DNA of 40,912 nt, from NCBI GenBank assembly GCA_910579745.1, contig CAJTVH010000023.1, positions 1 through 40,912 of the forward strand, read 5' to 3'. Positions 33,874 through 40,912 of this stretch are shown here, one piece after another; within the stretch, counting starts at the first letter, position 1, and each line of letters starts with the position of its first letter. The notes beneath the pieces are model-generated. The model was not told where the DNA came from. It saw only the letters and a program-made list of their open reading frames with translations, and ran no database searches. Made by a program: the position numbers and the translations under genes. This stretch comes from an uncultured Clostridia bacterium (GTDB taxonomy: Bacteria; Bacillota; Clostridia; Lachnospirales; CAG-274).

Positions 33874-35037
33874 ATGGCAGAGCCTGAAAAAAAAGTTCAG
33901 TTAATATTAGAATGTACTATGACGCAGGCAAAAGAACTTTTAATAAGCGAGATAGCTACGCTTAAATACAAACTTCCGTCAATAAACTCCTACGTTATTG
34001 AGATTTATGAAAAAGACCTTCCAAAAATAAAAAATCTGGAAGGACTCAAAGCTGTTTATGAAAACACAAGAATAACAGCGCAAATGGATAAAGCGAGAAA
34101 AATATTAAACGCGGATTTCGCTGAAAATAACGGATATATGGGAAAAGGAATTACAATAGCGTTTCTTGATACGGGAATAGCTCCTCTTAAAGATTTTACT
34201 TATCCGGAAAACAGAATAATATATTTTAAAGACTTCGTAAATAACAAAACAGAGCCTTATGACGATAACGGTCATGGTACTCACGTAACGGGTATATGCT
34301 CTGGAAACGGTACTCTTTCCGACGGAAAATATAAAGGAATCGCGCCAATGTCGAATATAATCTCTCTAAAAACACTTAACAACAAGGGAAGCGGAAATTC
34401 TTCCGATGTACTCGCGGGAATACAATGGATAATAGACAACGCCAAAAAATATAATATAAAAATAGCTAATCTTTCTATAGGAACAGAACCTCAAAACTCA
34501 GACGATCCCTTGGTAAAAGCCGTGGAATATGCGTGGGACTCCGGAATAATAATAACTACCGCGGCCGGAAACAACGGACCGAAATCAAGTACGATAACCT
34601 CGCCCGGAACAAGCAAAAAAGTAATAACAGTTGGAACCGCGAACGATAATAACTTTGTAAATATTTCTGGAACAAGCGTAATAAATTTTTCAGGAAGAGG
34701 CCCTACAAAAGATTGTATAATAAAACCGGATATTCTAGCGCCCGGAACAGATATAGTATCATGCATGACTCCAACTCCTTATAAAAGCGAAAAAGAAGAA
34801 ATAGCTCAGGTAGACGAAAATTATATGAAACTCAGCGGAACATCAATGTCTACACCTATGATAACCGGAGCGATAGCGCTTCTTCTCGAAAAATACCCTA
34901 AAATGAAACCGGATGATATAAAATACGCTTTAAAACGTTGCGCTGTAGATTTAAATTTTCCTCAAAACAGGCAGGGCTGGGGAATGGCTGATATAAAAAA
35001 TTTAATAAAAGAGGAGGAATTTCATGTCAGACATTAA
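33874..35037 (+). CDS. S8 family subtilisin-like serine protease, no signal peptide
   Basis: A 387-residue protease with the catalytic triad Asp99 (FLDTGIA), His134 (GHGTHVTG) and Ser324 (SGTSMSTPM), plus the oxyanion Asn in AAGNNGP near 233. Residues 1-75 form an inhibitor-I9-like propeptide region (KKVQLILECTMTQAKELL to LKAVYENTRI). With no signal peptide it is predicted to be cytosolic, like the intracellular or AprX-type subtilisins. GGAG lies just before the ATG. The next gene overlaps its last 14 bases in another frame, its AGGAGG lying inside this gene, so the two products are probably made together. The C-terminal tail IKNLIKEEEFHVRH is charged. Substrate unknown. Confidence 0.93.
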   Translation: MAEPEKKVQLILECTMTQAKELLISEIATLKYKLPSINSYVIEIYEKDLPKIKNLEGLKAVYENTRITAQMDKARKILNADFAENNGYMGKGITIAFLDTGIAPLKDFTYPENRIIYFKDFVNNKTEPYDDNGHGTHVTGICSGNGTLSDGKYKGIAPMSNIISLKTLNNKGSGNSSDVLAGIQWIIDNAKKYNIKIANLSIGTEPQNSDDPLVKAVEYAWDSGIIITTAAGNNGPKSSTITSPGTSKKVITVGTANDNNFVNISGTSVINFSGRGPTKDCIIKPDILAPGTDIVSCMTPTPYKSEKEEIAQVDENYMKLSGTSMSTPMITGAIALLLEKYPKMKPDDIKYALKRCAVDLNFPQNRQGWGMADIKNLIKEEEFHVRH

Positions 35038-35539
35038 AAACTTAATAGAGTTAAATGATTTAATCAATAACGGAAATTCTCTTAGAGGCGATTTGAGCGA
35101 AGCCGCCGAATTAATAAAAACAATGTTCAAGCAAAAATATATCTCAAAGCTTGAAAATGAGTTAAAAATACAAAAGCAAATTCATCAGAAAAATCCAACA
35201 AAAGAAATTCAGCTCATACAAGCCGTAAAACCTTTCATAAACAGTGAACGACACAAAGAAATCGATTCTATAACAGATACTCTCATAAACATAACAACAT
35301 TAATGGACATACAAAAAGATTTTATAAAAAATAATGAGAAAGAAAAAGACGAGGAACCGCGAATTAAAGCAATGGATACAATTTTAACCGAAAAAAACGA
35401 CCCGTCCATAAAAAAAGACGGAATATATGACATAGACGAAAGCTGTCTTTTAACAAAACAAAGTTCGGGAAAAAATACATCCTCAAATTTTTTAATTTAC
35501 TCCTTATTCGCCATTATACTCTTTAGTATAAAACAATAA
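35024..35539 (+). CDS. tail-anchored coiled-coil protein paired with the subtilisin
   Basis: A 171-residue protein I do not recognise. It is charged and helical: residues 1-130 are rich in Lys, Glu, Asn and Ile with coiled-coil-like stretches (MFKQKYISKLENELKIQKQ). A polar linker follows, then one hydrophobic segment at the very end (NFLIYSLFAIILFSIKQ), so it should be a C-tail-anchored membrane protein with its body in the cytoplasm. AGGAGG lies 7 nt before the ATG, and the start overlaps the protease gene by 14 bp, evidence of translational coupling. It could recruit, inhibit or be the substrate of the protease; none is shown. A bidirectional terminator follows. Confidence 0.75.
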   Translation: MSDIKNLIELNDLINNGNSLRGDLSEAAELIKTMFKQKYISKLENELKIQKQIHQKNPTKEIQLIQAVKPFINSERHKEIDSITDTLINITTLMDIQKDFIKNNEKEKDEEPRIKAMDTILTEKNDPSIKKDGIYDIDESCLLTKQSSGKNTSSNFLIYSLFAIILFSIKQ

Positions 35540-35560
35540 TAAGATTATAAAAAGCGGTTA

Positions 35561-35592
35561 AAGCGTGTCGAATATCTCGACATGCTTTTTTA
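35561..35592. terminator. shared bidirectional terminator
   Basis: AAGCGTGTCGA (35561-35571) pairs with TCGACATGCTT (35577-35587) with one wobble and a 5-nt loop, followed by T. It separates the convergent protease operon and NUDIX gene, whose stop codon touches the T-tract. Confidence 0.85.
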
Positions 35593-36105
35593 CATATTTT
35601 TTTCAATTATTCCTTTTACAGCCTCTAACCTTTTGGCTGTTGAACCTGAAACCTCGCCTTTTTCCGCCATTTCCTCAAATTGCTTAAAAGTTACCCATTT
35701 TGCCTCCGTTGTTTCTCCTGGCTGCATTTTCAGCTTGTCGATTTCAATATCTTTTTTAAGCATATATATATCAACAAAAGCGAAGTGACCTTTTCTCGTC
35801 CCCATAAGAGTGTCTATTTTTATAAGCTCATCCTTTAAAGCGGTAATTCCCGTTTCCTCAAAAAGCTCTCTTAAAGCGGCATTTAAGCTTGTCTCCCCGC
35901 TTATAACGGAACCTCCCGTATTTTCCCATAAATTAGGATATATTTCTTTGGTAGGCGCTCTTCGGGTAATAAGAATTTGCTTCTTGCTGTTTACTGTAAT
36001 AATAGAAACAACAATATGATATTCGTCATCATTCAAAGGGATGCCTCTTTGATGAGTTTTATTAAGCGGTTTCCTGTTTTTATCATATAAATCCCAATAT
36101 TCCAA
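35590..36105 (-). CDS. NUDIX hydrolase
   Basis: A 171-residue soluble protein with a complete Nudix box, GSVISGETSLNAALRELFEETGI (G-x5-E-x7-REUxEExGU), giving Mg-dependent cleavage of a nucleoside diphosphate linked to another group. The start EYWDLYDKNRKPLNKTHQRG and the overall layout resemble the IDI/YfcD-like Nudix subgroup; the substrate is unknown. The frame extends to an ATG at 36159, but a TTG at 36105 has AAGGGGTG 7 nt before it, the protein then begins at the usual family N-terminus, and the promoter lies inside the extension. TTG is therefore preferred. It converges on the protease operon. Confidence 0.92.
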   Translation of the reverse strand: MEYWDLYDKNRKPLNKTHQRGIPLNDDEYHIVVSIITVNSKKQILITRRAPTKEIYPNLWENTGGSVISGETSLNAALRELFEETGITALKDELIKIDTLMGTRKGHFAFVDIYMLKKDIEIDKLKMQPGETTEAKWVTFKQFEEMAEKGEVSGSTAKRLEAVKGIIEKNM

Positions 36106-36149
36106 ATAATTACACCCCTTATTAATAAAATACAATACAACTTTATATA

Positions 36150-36179
36150 ATAATAGCATATATAAGCAATTATTGTCAA
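36150..36179 (-). promoter_or_regulatory. sigma-A type promoter of the NUDIX gene
   Basis: On the minus strand, perfect TTGACA (36174-36179), an 18-bp spacer and TATTAT (36150-36155). Initiation near 36143 would leave out the ATG at 36159. Confidence 0.55.
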
Positions 36180-36317
36180 TTACAGTTTATTTGTTAACTT
36201 TACAACAATTATTGAATTATGTGGTATTGCTTAAATTTAATTTTATCAATCTTTTAAACATTGTTTTATAAAAAATAATAAAACATCCAATATATGTTAT
36301 ATGTTATTTATTTTTCC

Positions 36318-36346
36318 TTGATAAAAAATATCGTAAATGTTATAAT
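36318..36346 (+). promoter_or_regulatory. sigma-A type promoter of the nitrite/sulfite reductase gene
   Basis: TTGATA (36318-36323), a 17-bp spacer and perfect TATAAT (36341-36346). It predicts a long leader of about 300 nt. Confidence 0.6.
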
Positions 36347-36352
36347 AATATA

Positions 36353-36656
36353 TTATTGAAAACTTGTTGTAGTTAAAAAAAATATCAGACTTAATCAAAA
36401 ATTTTAAAATCGACGAATAAATATAGATTTTGTTATTAGGCAAATCTTAATTTTCAAAATAATTCCTAAAGCCTACAATTTAAGATAACTTGACACAATA
36501 ATTGGAAATACCTGCAAAATCTTTGAAATCATAATCGCGCGGTTTTTCCTTAAACAAAGTATAACGGCAAAAAATATATTTATACGCCTTTTTTAAAGTT
36601 CGTAAACAAGATTATCGTACAAATACAAAAACTTTTATAGATAGGAGAACTGCGTA
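36353..36656 (+). other. long untranslated leader before the reductase gene
   Basis: About 300 nt without a gene. I see ATCTTAA pairing with TTAAGAT (around 36446-36485) enclosing AGGC/GCCT, and near 36565-36595 a GGC-AT-rich-GCC hairpin followed by TTTTTT, which could be a weak attenuator. No known riboswitch or T-box motif was recognised. Confidence 0.35.
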
Positions 36657-38198
36657 ATGAAAAGCTATTTAGAGGAATTTAAAAATGAGCTTACTGATTT
36701 TTATAATAAAACAGAACAATTTTATAACAAAGAAATCAGTGTAAAAGAATATAAAAGTTTTTCCGGAAAATACGGAAGTTACGCCCAAAGAGGCGGAAAC
36801 GCTAGTATGATAAGACTCCGTATGACGGGAGGAATTCTTACTATACCGAAATTCAAATACATTGTAGATACAATAAAAAAGTACAATATAAATAAAATTC
36901 ACTTCACAACTTGTGAAACAATTCAGCTTCATAACTTAAATAAAAACGATTTATGTGAAATTATGAATTCCGCTTTTGATAATGGAATAATAACAATCGG
37001 AGGCGGCGGCGATTATCCAAGAAATGTAATGTGCTCCCCTCTCTCCGGTGTGGAATTAAATGAGAATTTTGACGTAATGCCTTACGCTGAAAAATCGGCG
37101 TCTTATCTCCTCTCTTTTGTAAATTCGGTAAAACTTCCGAGAAAGTTAAAAGTTTGTTTTTCAAACTCTCCTAAAAATAAAACCCATGCCACATTTCGTG
37201 ATTTGGGTTTTGTCTCAAATAAAGATAAGACTTTTGACGTATACAGCGCCGGCGGATTAGGAAATAATCCTAAAATGGGCGTATGCGTAGCCAAAAAAAT
37301 CTCCCCTGAAGACGTTTTGTATTATATAAAAGCGATGATAATTATATTTACAAAATACGGTAATTATGAAAGCAGAGCAAAAGCTAGAACACGATATATG
37401 CAAGACACTCTCGGAGTTGAAAAATATATAGATGAATATAACAAAATCCTTGAAAAAATAAAATCAGAAGAAGATTTAAAAATAGATGTCTCACCTAAAG
37501 AAATATCAAAAAGAGGGGTGCCGAAAGACATCGAGTCAGATATGGTTATAAAACAAAAACAAGAGGGACTTTACGCTTTCAGATACCACCCAATAGGAGG
37601 TACGCCCACAATCGAAAATTTTATAAATTTATACGATACAATAAAAGATTTTAAAGACGTTGAGGTAAGAATTTCACCTGAAGAGGAATTATATATAATA
37701 AATTGTACCGCTGAGGAAATTGAAAAGATTTCAAACACTATAACAGATAACGCTGAAAATATTTTTGAAACCTCTGTAGCATGTATAGGAAATTCTATTT
37801 GTCAGGTAGGCTTAAGAGATTCTCAAGCCCTTGTTAAAAAATTATCTGAAGAAACAAGAAAACACAATTTTAAAAGTAGAATCTTGCCGCAAATTCATAT
37901 TTCCGGATGTCCCTCTTCCTGCGGAACTCACCAAATAGGAATAATAGGCTTTCACGGAACGGCAAAAGTAGTTGACAAAGTACCTCAACCGGCTTTTTTC
38001 CTCCATATAAAAGGAAATGAACGCAGACATGAGGAAAGATTCGGAAAAATCTTAGGCGTAATTCTCGAAAAGGATATTCCCGATTTTATAGTTGAACTAG
38101 GAAAAACTGTTGAAAAAGAAGGCACAACATTTGAAAACTGGCTTGAGAACAACGAAGATAATTTTAACAAAATCGCTGAAAAATATATACAAAAATAA
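36657..38198 (+). CDS. siroheme nitrite/sulfite reductase (ferredoxin-type)
   Basis: A 513-residue cytoplasmic protein with two ferredoxin-like half domains (NGGNASMIRLRMTGG-type substrate block GGNASMIRLRMTGG near the N-terminus, GLYAFRYHPIGGTPT in the middle). The coupled siroheme-[4Fe-4S] site is complete: Cys376-x5-Cys382 and Cys418-x3-Cys422 (VACIGNSICQVG and SGCPSSCGTHQIG). It reduces nitrite to ammonia or sulfite to sulfide with six electrons; which one cannot be decided from the motifs. No electron-transfer subunit, siroheme synthesis or sulfate-assimilation genes adjoin it, so ferredoxin is the likely donor. AGGAGA precedes the ATG. Monocistronic with its own promoter. Confidence 0.9.
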   Translation: MKSYLEEFKNELTDFYNKTEQFYNKEISVKEYKSFSGKYGSYAQRGGNASMIRLRMTGGILTIPKFKYIVDTIKKYNINKIHFTTCETIQLHNLNKNDLCEIMNSAFDNGIITIGGGGDYPRNVMCSPLSGVELNENFDVMPYAEKSASYLLSFVNSVKLPRKLKVCFSNSPKNKTHATFRDLGFVSNKDKTFDVYSAGGLGNNPKMGVCVAKKISPEDVLYYIKAMIIIFTKYGNYESRAKARTRYMQDTLGVEKYIDEYNKILEKIKSEEDLKIDVSPKEISKRGVPKDIESDMVIKQKQEGLYAFRYHPIGGTPTIENFINLYDTIKDFKDVEVRISPEEELYIINCTAEEIEKISNTITDNAENIFETSVACIGNSICQVGLRDSQALVKKLSEETRKHNFKSRILPQIHISGCPSSCGTHQIGIIGFHGTAKVVDKVPQPAFFLHIKGNERRHEERFGKILGVILEKDIPDFIVELGKTVEKEGTTFENWLENNEDNFNKIAEKYIQK

Positions 38199-38211
38199 TT
38201 TTATGTTCTTA

Positions 38212-38244
38212 ATATATTCGGCGGATTTTAACCGTCGAATATAT
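38212..38244 (+). terminator. stem-loop after the reductase gene
   Basis: ATATATTCGGCGG pairs with CCGTCGAATATAT (one wobble) around ATTTTAA, 14 bp after the stop. A T-run is lacking, so termination is probable rather than certain. Confidence 0.55.
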
Positions 38245-38423
38245 GACTCACCTGACTACCGGCGATACATAATCGCTTTCCTCCATATAAAAATAAATAA
38301 CTGATACTAAATACCATTTAATTTTCTATATAAAAGTCTAATAATTTGTTTACACATTAATTTATATAAATCTTTTAATGGTGTTTAATATAAAAATGGA
38401 TACAAAGGAGATTTTAGTAAAAA

Positions 38424-39512
38424 ATGGACACACTTTTTGTAAAAACAGAGCAACATCAGTCGGAATATCCTATTTTTATAAAAGACGATTTTAGTTTTCT
38501 TGAAAAAGCTCTTAACGACTCCAGATTCTCCGGAAAAAAAGCTTGTGTTATAACAGACAGTAACACAAAAAAACTTTATCTTGATATAATAACGGAAATA
38601 GCGGAAAAATGTTTTTCAGAAGTTTTTGAATATAGTTTTGAGGCAGGCGAAAAAAGCAAAACGCTCGATACAATAAGCGAGTTTTATAAATTTTTCACAC
38701 AAAAAGGACTTGACAGAAAATCCGTTATAATAGCGCTTGGCGGCGGAGTTGTGGGTGATATGGCTGGCTTTGCCGCTGCTACTTATATGCGGGGAATAAA
38801 ATTCATACAAATTCCTACAACCTTGCTTTCCCAAGTAGATAGCAGCGTAGGCGGAAAAGTCGGGGTAGACTTTTTCGGAAACAAAAATATGATAGGCGCT
38901 TTTTATCAGCCGGAATTTGTGTATATAAATATAAAAACTTTAAATACCCTTCCATATGAGCAAATTGCGGCTGGCATGGCGGAGGCAATAAAATACGGAT
39001 ACATAATAGATAAAGATTTTCTTAATTATTTTAAAGATAATATGGAAAAAATAAAAAAACTGTCGCCGAAAGAAATAAAACAAATAATTTATACCTCATG
39101 CAAAGCAAAAGCTTATGTAGTTTCCGAAGATGAGAAAGAATCCGGACTTCGCGAGATTTTAAATTTTGGTCATACATTTGGGCATTCCATAGAATCTCTT
39201 TCAAACTTCGAGCTTCTTCATGGAGAATGCGTCGCTATAGGAATAATATCAGCATTAAAACTATCTTTGGACAGAGGATATATAAATCAGATAGACTTAA
39301 ATTTCGCTAAAAAACTTTTCAGTTTTTTTGAGCTTCCGATAAACATTAAAGATTTTGATAAAAACAAAATCTTTAAACAAATGTTTTCTGATAAAAAAAC
39401 AAAAAACAATAAATTGAATATCGTACTTTTGAAAAAAATCGGTTCCGCTTATACTGAAAAAAATGTCAGCGACCAAGAAGTTTTAAACGCGATAGAATAT
39501 ATTGTAAAATAA
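38424..39512 (+). CDS. aroB: 3-dehydroquinate synthase
   Basis: A 362-residue enzyme, the second step of the shikimate pathway: it cyclises DAHP to 3-dehydroquinate using NAD and a divalent metal. Family blocks include GEKSKTLDTI, the NAD-binding ALGGGVVGDMAGFAAATYMRG (about 104-124), PTTLLSQVDSSVGGKVGVDF, KNMIGAFYQP, GMAEAIKYG, and the metal-binding NFGHTFGHSIE near 249. Full length. GGAG precedes the ATG. lspA follows 22 bp later on the same strand and both end at a shared hairpin, so they form a two-gene unit; no other aromatic genes are nearby. Confidence 0.97.
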   Translation: MDTLFVKTEQHQSEYPIFIKDDFSFLEKALNDSRFSGKKACVITDSNTKKLYLDIITEIAEKCFSEVFEYSFEAGEKSKTLDTISEFYKFFTQKGLDRKSVIIALGGGVVGDMAGFAAATYMRGIKFIQIPTTLLSQVDSSVGGKVGVDFFGNKNMIGAFYQPEFVYINIKTLNTLPYEQIAAGMAEAIKYGYIIDKDFLNYFKDNMEKIKKLSPKEIKQIIYTSCKAKAYVVSEDEKESGLREILNFGHTFGHSIESLSNFELLHGECVAIGIISALKLSLDRGYINQIDLNFAKKLFSFFELPINIKDFDKNKIFKQMFSDKKTKNNKLNIVLLKKIGSAYTEKNVSDQEVLNAIEYIVK

Positions 39513-39534
39513 GATATAATAAAGGAGAAAAAGT

Positions 39535-40017
39535 ATGTTTTATATTTTGCCCATTATATCATGTATCGTCCTTATAACTATTGACCAAACAATAAAATAT
39601 TTTACCGTTCTAAATTTTTATAACGGAGGAAATTTTGAAATAATAAATAATTTCTTCTATCTTACTTACACCGGAAACGCTGGAGCAGCTTGGGGAATTT
39701 TTAATGGAGCGAGAATTTTCTTTCTTGCGGCAACTTTAATTGTAATAGGTTTTATAATAGTTTATTATATAAAAATTCCCAAAATAAAAAATACAAAATG
39801 GCTAAGAATAGCTCTTGTTTTAATAACATCAGGAGCGATAGGAAATTTTATTGACAGACTTTTTAGAGACGGCGGAAAAGTAGTTGATATGTTTCACTTA
39901 ACCTTTTGGGGATATTACAGCTTCCCTGTTTTTAATTTCGCTGATATATTAATTGTATCTGGCTCAATTTTATTAGCTATAGTTATTTTTTTCTGCAAAG
40001 ATTTAAAATTAAAATAA
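39535..40017 (+). CDS. lspA: lipoprotein signal peptidase (signal peptidase II)
   Basis: A 160-residue inner-membrane aspartic protease with four spans that cleaves the signal peptide of lipid-modified prolipoproteins. The conserved blocks are TGNAGAAWGIF, the first catalytic Asp in GAIGNFIDRLFRDGGKVVDMF (about residue 105), and the second in FNFADILIVSGSILL (about 135). AAGGAG lies before the ATG. Likely co-transcribed with aroB. The window encodes three predicted lipoproteins (cellulase, small lipoprotein, solute-binding protein) that need this step. Confidence 0.97.
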   Translation: MFYILPIISCIVLITIDQTIKYFTVLNFYNGGNFEIINNFFYLTYTGNAGAAWGIFNGARIFFLAATLIVIGFIIVYYIKIPKIKNTKWLRIALVLITSGAIGNFIDRLFRDGGKVVDMFHLTFWGYYSFPVFNFADILIVSGSILLAIVIFFCKDLKLK

Positions 40018-40057
40018 ATATGGCTTCACTTTAAAATACTGCCAGACTATAAAAAAC

Positions 40058-40097
40058 AAAATAAGTCGACAAAAACAATTGTTTTTTCGGCTTATTT
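40058..40097 (+). terminator. terminator of aroB-lspA
   Basis: AAATAAGTCGACAAAAAC pairs with GTTTTTTCGGCTTATTT around AATT, with small mismatches, 40 bp after the lspA stop. Confidence 0.7.
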
Positions 40098-40294
40098 CAT
40101 TTTCCTAAATTTTTTCAACACCCTAAAAAAAGACCTGTTTTCCCCATATCTCAGGCAAATTTCAAAAAAAATTAATCATTGTTTACAAATGTTTTAAACT
40201 TATTAAAAATTAAGGAAACTTATCAAAAATTGCGGAATAATCATATTTTTTTATAAAAAAATTATTAAAAGTTAATAAAACTATTCAAAACTTT

Positions 40295-40316
40295 TGTGGG
40301 AAAAATGTGGGAAAAA
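40295..40316. repeat. exact 11-bp tandem duplication
   Basis: TGTGGGAAAAA occurs twice head to tail. It lies in the gap 40018-40396 between the lspA terminator and the methyltransferase gene. Apart from the two terminators, that gap holds AT-rich DNA only. Confidence 0.6.
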
Positions 40317-40349
40317 TTTATTACTATAATAAATAAACTAAAAAAAGTG

Positions 40350-40381
40350 AAACCTGTCTTTGAATTATTTCAGACAGGTTT
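40350..40381 (-). terminator. terminator of the DNA methyltransferase gene
   Basis: AAACCTGTCT (40350-40359) pairs perfectly with AGACAGGTTT (40372-40381) across a 12-nt loop. On the minus strand it is followed by CACTTTTTT, 16 bp past the gene's stop. Confidence 0.85.
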
Positions 40382-40396
40382 TATTTACAAAATCTT

Positions 40397-40912
40397 TCAA
40401 TAATTCCTTATAATCAATTCCCTATATTTTCTATTGTCCCTTGCATACTTTGTTGTCAAATTACTAAGCCTTTCCACAGTCTCAGCCTTAAATCCCGAGT
40501 ACAGCTCTCTTACATACTCACAGTCATTATAACTCAATATAAATTTTCCCTTAATGCTTTTTAACATCTCAGCTAACTTTATATGATTTTCCTCCGAAAA
40601 TTCCTCCTGATAATATTTCTCAGCCCCATAGTATGGAGGGTCTAAATAAAAAAGCGTGTCTTTTTTGTCATATCTCTCAATTATTTTCTCAAAACTCATA
40701 TTCTCAATAATGACATTGCAAAGCCTTTCCTGTACCCTGTCCAAATAATCAGCCATAGTATTTATATTTTTTTTATCGCACCCAAAATGATGACCTTTAC
40801 TTCCGTAACTTGTTTTTATAAGCATAAAAAACCTCACGGCCCTTTGAATGTCCGTCAATCCCTTAAATCCGCAGCTTTCTTTCATCTCATTAAATAACTG
40901 ACGGGAATTTAA
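40397..40912 (-). CDS. D12-class adenine-specific DNA methyltransferase, 5' part cut by window edge
   Basis: The last 172 residues of an N6-adenine DNA methyltransferase; the frame stays open to the window end, so the true start and the SAM-binding motif I lie outside. Visible are the helical segment TDIQRAVRFFMLIKTSYGSKG, the catalytic motif LFYLDPPYYGAEKYY, and the C-terminal block GKFILSYNDCEYVRELY. Such enzymes serve as orphan or phage methylases or as part of type II restriction systems; no restriction enzyme is visible here. The ATG at 40885 is internal to the domain and should not be taken as a start. It ends at a strong terminator facing the aroB-lspA unit. Confidence 0.88.
   Translation of the reverse strand, partial: LNSRQLFNEMKESCGFKGLTDIQRAVRFFMLIKTSYGSKGHHFGCDKKNINTMADYLDRVQERLCNVIIENMSFEKIIERYDKKDTLFYLDPPYYGAEKYYQEEFSEENHIKLAEMLKSIKGKFILSYNDCEYVRELYSGFKAETVERLSNLTTKYARDNRKYRELIIRNY

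Noticed and set aside
37997..38292. 16-bp exact repeat TTTCCTCCATATAAAA, 280 bp apart, one copy in the reductase gene and one after it
   Set aside because: Flanks do not align beyond the 16 bp and one copy is ordinary coding sequence; chance or a tiny duplication, with no support for function.
40397..40885. Complete 162-residue methyltransferase starting at the ATG at 40885
   Set aside because: The frame continues without a stop to the window edge with family-like sequence, and the SAM-binding motif I is missing, so the gene is truncated by the window.

Overview
The window looks like about 41 kb of chromosome from a low-GC, anaerobic, plant-polysaccharide-using Clostridia-type Firmicute. The evidence is the AT-rich sequence, strong GGAGG ribosome binding sites, S-layer homology (SLH) surface proteins, pyruvate formate-lyase with its activase, a very large 2-hydroxyacyl-CoA-dehydratase-activase-type protein, lipoprotein solute-binding proteins and secreted pectin/cellulose enzymes. 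I cannot name the genus. No rRNA, tRNA, CRISPR array or intact transposase gene was seen.

Layout. Positions 1-20,800 are almost entirely minus strand: alaS; a 1426-residue double activase/DUF2229-type Fe-S protein; a 1.2 kb gene-free, repeat-rich gap; a rhodanese; a secreted multidomain pectinesterase/rhamnogalacturonan-acetylesterase-like protein; an archaeal-type cofactor-independent phosphoglycerate mutase; then a tight three-gene unit read right to left (a receptor with two periplasmic-binding domains plus GGDEF-EAL, MgtC, and a GH5 lipoprotein cellulase); and a small unknown lipoprotein. Positions 21,247-25,118 hold a plus-strand unit, a family-1 solute-binding lipoprotein followed 3 bp later by a methyl-accepting chemotaxis protein, ending in a clear terminator and with no transporter permeases. 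Next come a 1145-residue SLH surface protein (minus), a GNAT acetyltransferase (plus) and pflB-pflA (minus). A divergent locus at 33.5-35.5 kb holds a tiny Cys/Gly-rich membrane peptide facing an intracellular-type subtilisin that overlaps a tail-anchored partner. The right end has a NUDIX hydrolase, a siroheme nitrite/sulfite reductase, aroB-lspA and the 3' part of a D12-class adenine DNA methyltransferase cut by the window edge.

How the genes work together. The pectinesterase, the GH5 cellulase, the SLH proteins and the solute-binding protein/chemoreceptor pair point to sensing, binding and breaking down plant cell wall at the cell surface. The EAL receptor offers a cyclic-di-GMP link to the cellulase. 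Phosphoglycerate mutase and pyruvate formate-lyase fit fermentation of the released sugars.

The most interesting non-gene structure is a family of palindromic, MITE-like elements (A) with ends resembling TAGAGCGTATCTGAAAAC. In three places these are followed by all or half of a second palindrome (B). A third palindrome family (C) is present twice. The best leads for undescribed biology are the subtilisin/tail-anchored pair with candidate mother-cell-sigma-like promoters, the solute-binding protein/chemoreceptor pair, the EAL-MgtC-cellulase unit, and a degenerate second esterase domain in the pectinesterase.
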